Translations under genes and position numbers: made by a program
In this document: in pieces, positions 62,445-64,000 of the stretch
Layout: each line of letters opens with the position of its first letter
Position numbering within the stretch: the first letter of the stretch is position 1
Notes under the pieces: generated by a model
Databases searched by the model: none
Told to the model about the DNA's origin: nothing
The model's input: only the letters and a program-made list of their open reading frames with translations
From: Metopolophium dirhodum
Lineage: Eukaryota; Arthropoda; Insecta; Hemiptera; Aphididae
Direction of reading: 5' to 3'
DNA length: 64,000 nt
NCBI RefSeq assembly: GCF_019925205.1
Contig: NC_083562.1
Location: 40,805,142 to 40,869,141, forward strand

Positions 62445-62857
62445 GTATATTATATAAATGAATGTTTGTCTGTTTGTGTGTCCTATATGAATTCCTAAAC
62501 GGCTAGACCAATTTTGATGAAATTGTTTGTGTAGTTCCCGGAATGATTTAGATTCACAGTTAAACCCTGGAGGTCCAACCCGGGGGGCTCAAACAGGGAT
62601 TTTGATATTAACGATGGATAATTTTGTTTATAAATGGTTGCTATTGGTTATAGGAGAAATAATTAGTAGAATAAGTATTTATTATTTTATTGGTTACCAT
62701 TGAGCAGATCAGGTACAATAGCTTGCATCAAATCGAATTTTCCAAGGTGGCTTAGTTGCACTTATTGCATCGAGTTACACCCAAAGGAGTTGAACAATCA
62801 CAATTTATTTAAGAGTTGTCATTTTTTACTAGCAAGAAAGTGCGCGGGATCAGCTAG
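62445..62857 (+). mobile_element. Second non-autonomous Helitron
   Basis: Begins around TATTATATAAATGAATGTTT, with CTAAACGGCTAGACCAATTT inside. Ends AAAGTGCGCGGGATCAGCTA plus G, giving CTAG followed by T as Helitrons require. Non-coding. The 5' border is approximate. Confidence 0.65.
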
Positions 62858-64000
62858 TGTCCTTATAAATACCGAATAACAAAATATGTTCGTTTAAAAT
62901 TTCAAATATTTGACCCAACCTAGGATCGAACGCACTATTTGCACGAAACCTTTCCAAATTCTGCAAGTAAATTTTAATAACACAGCCAACATTACCGTCC
63001 TCGTTAGATTTCCAATTCAAAGACGGACTAAAAATGTATATTACAAGGCCTTTGAACCTGTTGGTTCTGACTGAAAAAGTGAACATTTTTACATGAGCAT
63101 CAGTAAATGACGTGATGTATATTATATTATATACGTAATATGTCGTATACATATTTACCGACTTAAATTTTAAATTAATATGTCATCATTATAAAAAAAA
63201 AAAACCATTAAATTTATGAGAGCCCGCGCGTCACCCCGCAAAGAGTATAGAACACGGGCAATAATTATTATACTCGCAGTAATTAATATATTCTTTAATT
63301 ATTGAATACTATAATTATTGTGATAATAATATTGACGTCAAACGCGTGTGCTAATAATTAATTGTAGGCACCTGTTATATAAACGTTGGCGTATAATACC
63401 TATAGATGATTGCAGTAGCCGACCAATCAACACACGTTTTTAGTTATCGCGAATATTATTTTATAACTTTCGACGACCGCGACGATACTATGTGTAAAAA
63501 TCGAGTTGCACATATATAATATAAATTATAATATATTAATGTCATTCGTGGGCATCCGCGCTTACAAATTATATTATTATAATTGAAATCCCAATACGAA
63601 CAGTATAGCAGGCCCAGAGCCCCTGCAGTGACGTGGTAAGTGATATTCTTACTAAAGTTACAATACGGATAAGACAATATGTTTATTTTATATATTTATC
63701 ATATCAAGTTTACATTATCATAATATTGTCTTAAGTTTTAATTTAAATCTATTGCATTATAGTACTATTAGACTAAACATTAGTACCTACTAATAATTAA
63801 TAACTAATAACTATAATAGCGTACACCTATCAATTATAATGCACAAAAAAAAAACGTACAAATCCCACCAACCCAACACAATCCCATCCCCTAAATTGTT
63901 TTTTCTATAATCTCCGGACTAGTGTCTGATTAGACATTACAATATATATAATTATATACTACCTACCTACTATAGTAATCCGTGTATTATACATTGTTAT
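62858..64000. other. No gene recognised at the right edge
   Basis: AT-rich. Minus-strand open frames at 62850-63152 and 63456-63677 have no recognisable motifs, although 62930-63070 is slightly GC-richer and could hold a short exon. Confidence 0.45.

Overview
The window is AT-rich (roughly 70% A+T by eye), with short introns bounded by GT/AG, many TAGGTACCTA-type tracts and dense small DNA transposons. With a four-exon insect-type UDP-glycosyltransferase and a Tret1-like sugar transporter, this points to a hemipteran insect, most likely an aphid. The species call is inference. I see no prokaryotic operon, CRISPR array, rRNA or tRNA gene.

Four protein-coding genes can be reconstructed exon by exon, and the coding lengths close in frame. 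(1) 9170-10936 minus: PSME3IP1/FAM192A (NIP30) homologue, 5 exons, 201 aa, apparently complete. (2) 13679-16609 minus: UDP-glycosyltransferase, 4 exons, 515 aa, complete. (3) 27997-32650 plus: acylamino-acid-releasing enzyme (APEH, family S9C), 13 exons, 717 aa, complete with its Ser/Asp/His triad. (4) 37899-50708 minus: Tret1-like facilitated sugar (trehalose) transporter. Five membrane-core exons lie at 37.9-41.7 kb, and a sixth exon coding a disordered, Gln-rich cytosolic N-terminus lies 8.6 kb upstream and joins in phase. Its first exon was not found. A possible terminal exon of a fifth, unrecognised gene lies at 11877-12099 plus.

The four genes have no evident shared pathway; they are independent transcription units. 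Between and inside them the window is a graveyard of mobile elements. There are two non-autonomous hAT elements with perfect 8-bp target duplications, further hAT-like ends, TTAA-flanked inverted-repeat elements (two inside APEH introns), and Helitron ends at 61.8-62.9 kb. There is also a 5'-truncated Jockey-like LINE with a 12-bp target duplication, a second LINE relic, a probable BEL/Pao-type LTR just upstream of APEH, and two decayed transposase or integrase relics. A high-copy interspersed family (called family A here) is seen at least twelve times, mostly at 5.7-8.0, 16.9-25.5 and 34.7-35.1 kb.

Layout: 1-9 kb, gene-poor with hairpin element, transposase relic and family A; 9-17 kb, PSME3IP1 and UGT; 17-27 kb, repeat-dominated; 27-33 kb, LTR and APEH; 33-37.9 kb, repeats; 37.9-50.7 kb, sugar transporter; 50.7-64 kb, AT-rich non-coding sequence with Helitrons near the end. 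I found no convincing new biological system. The most useful leads are the unidentified exon at 11.9 kb, the distant N-terminal exon of the transporter, and the well-bounded mobile-element families.
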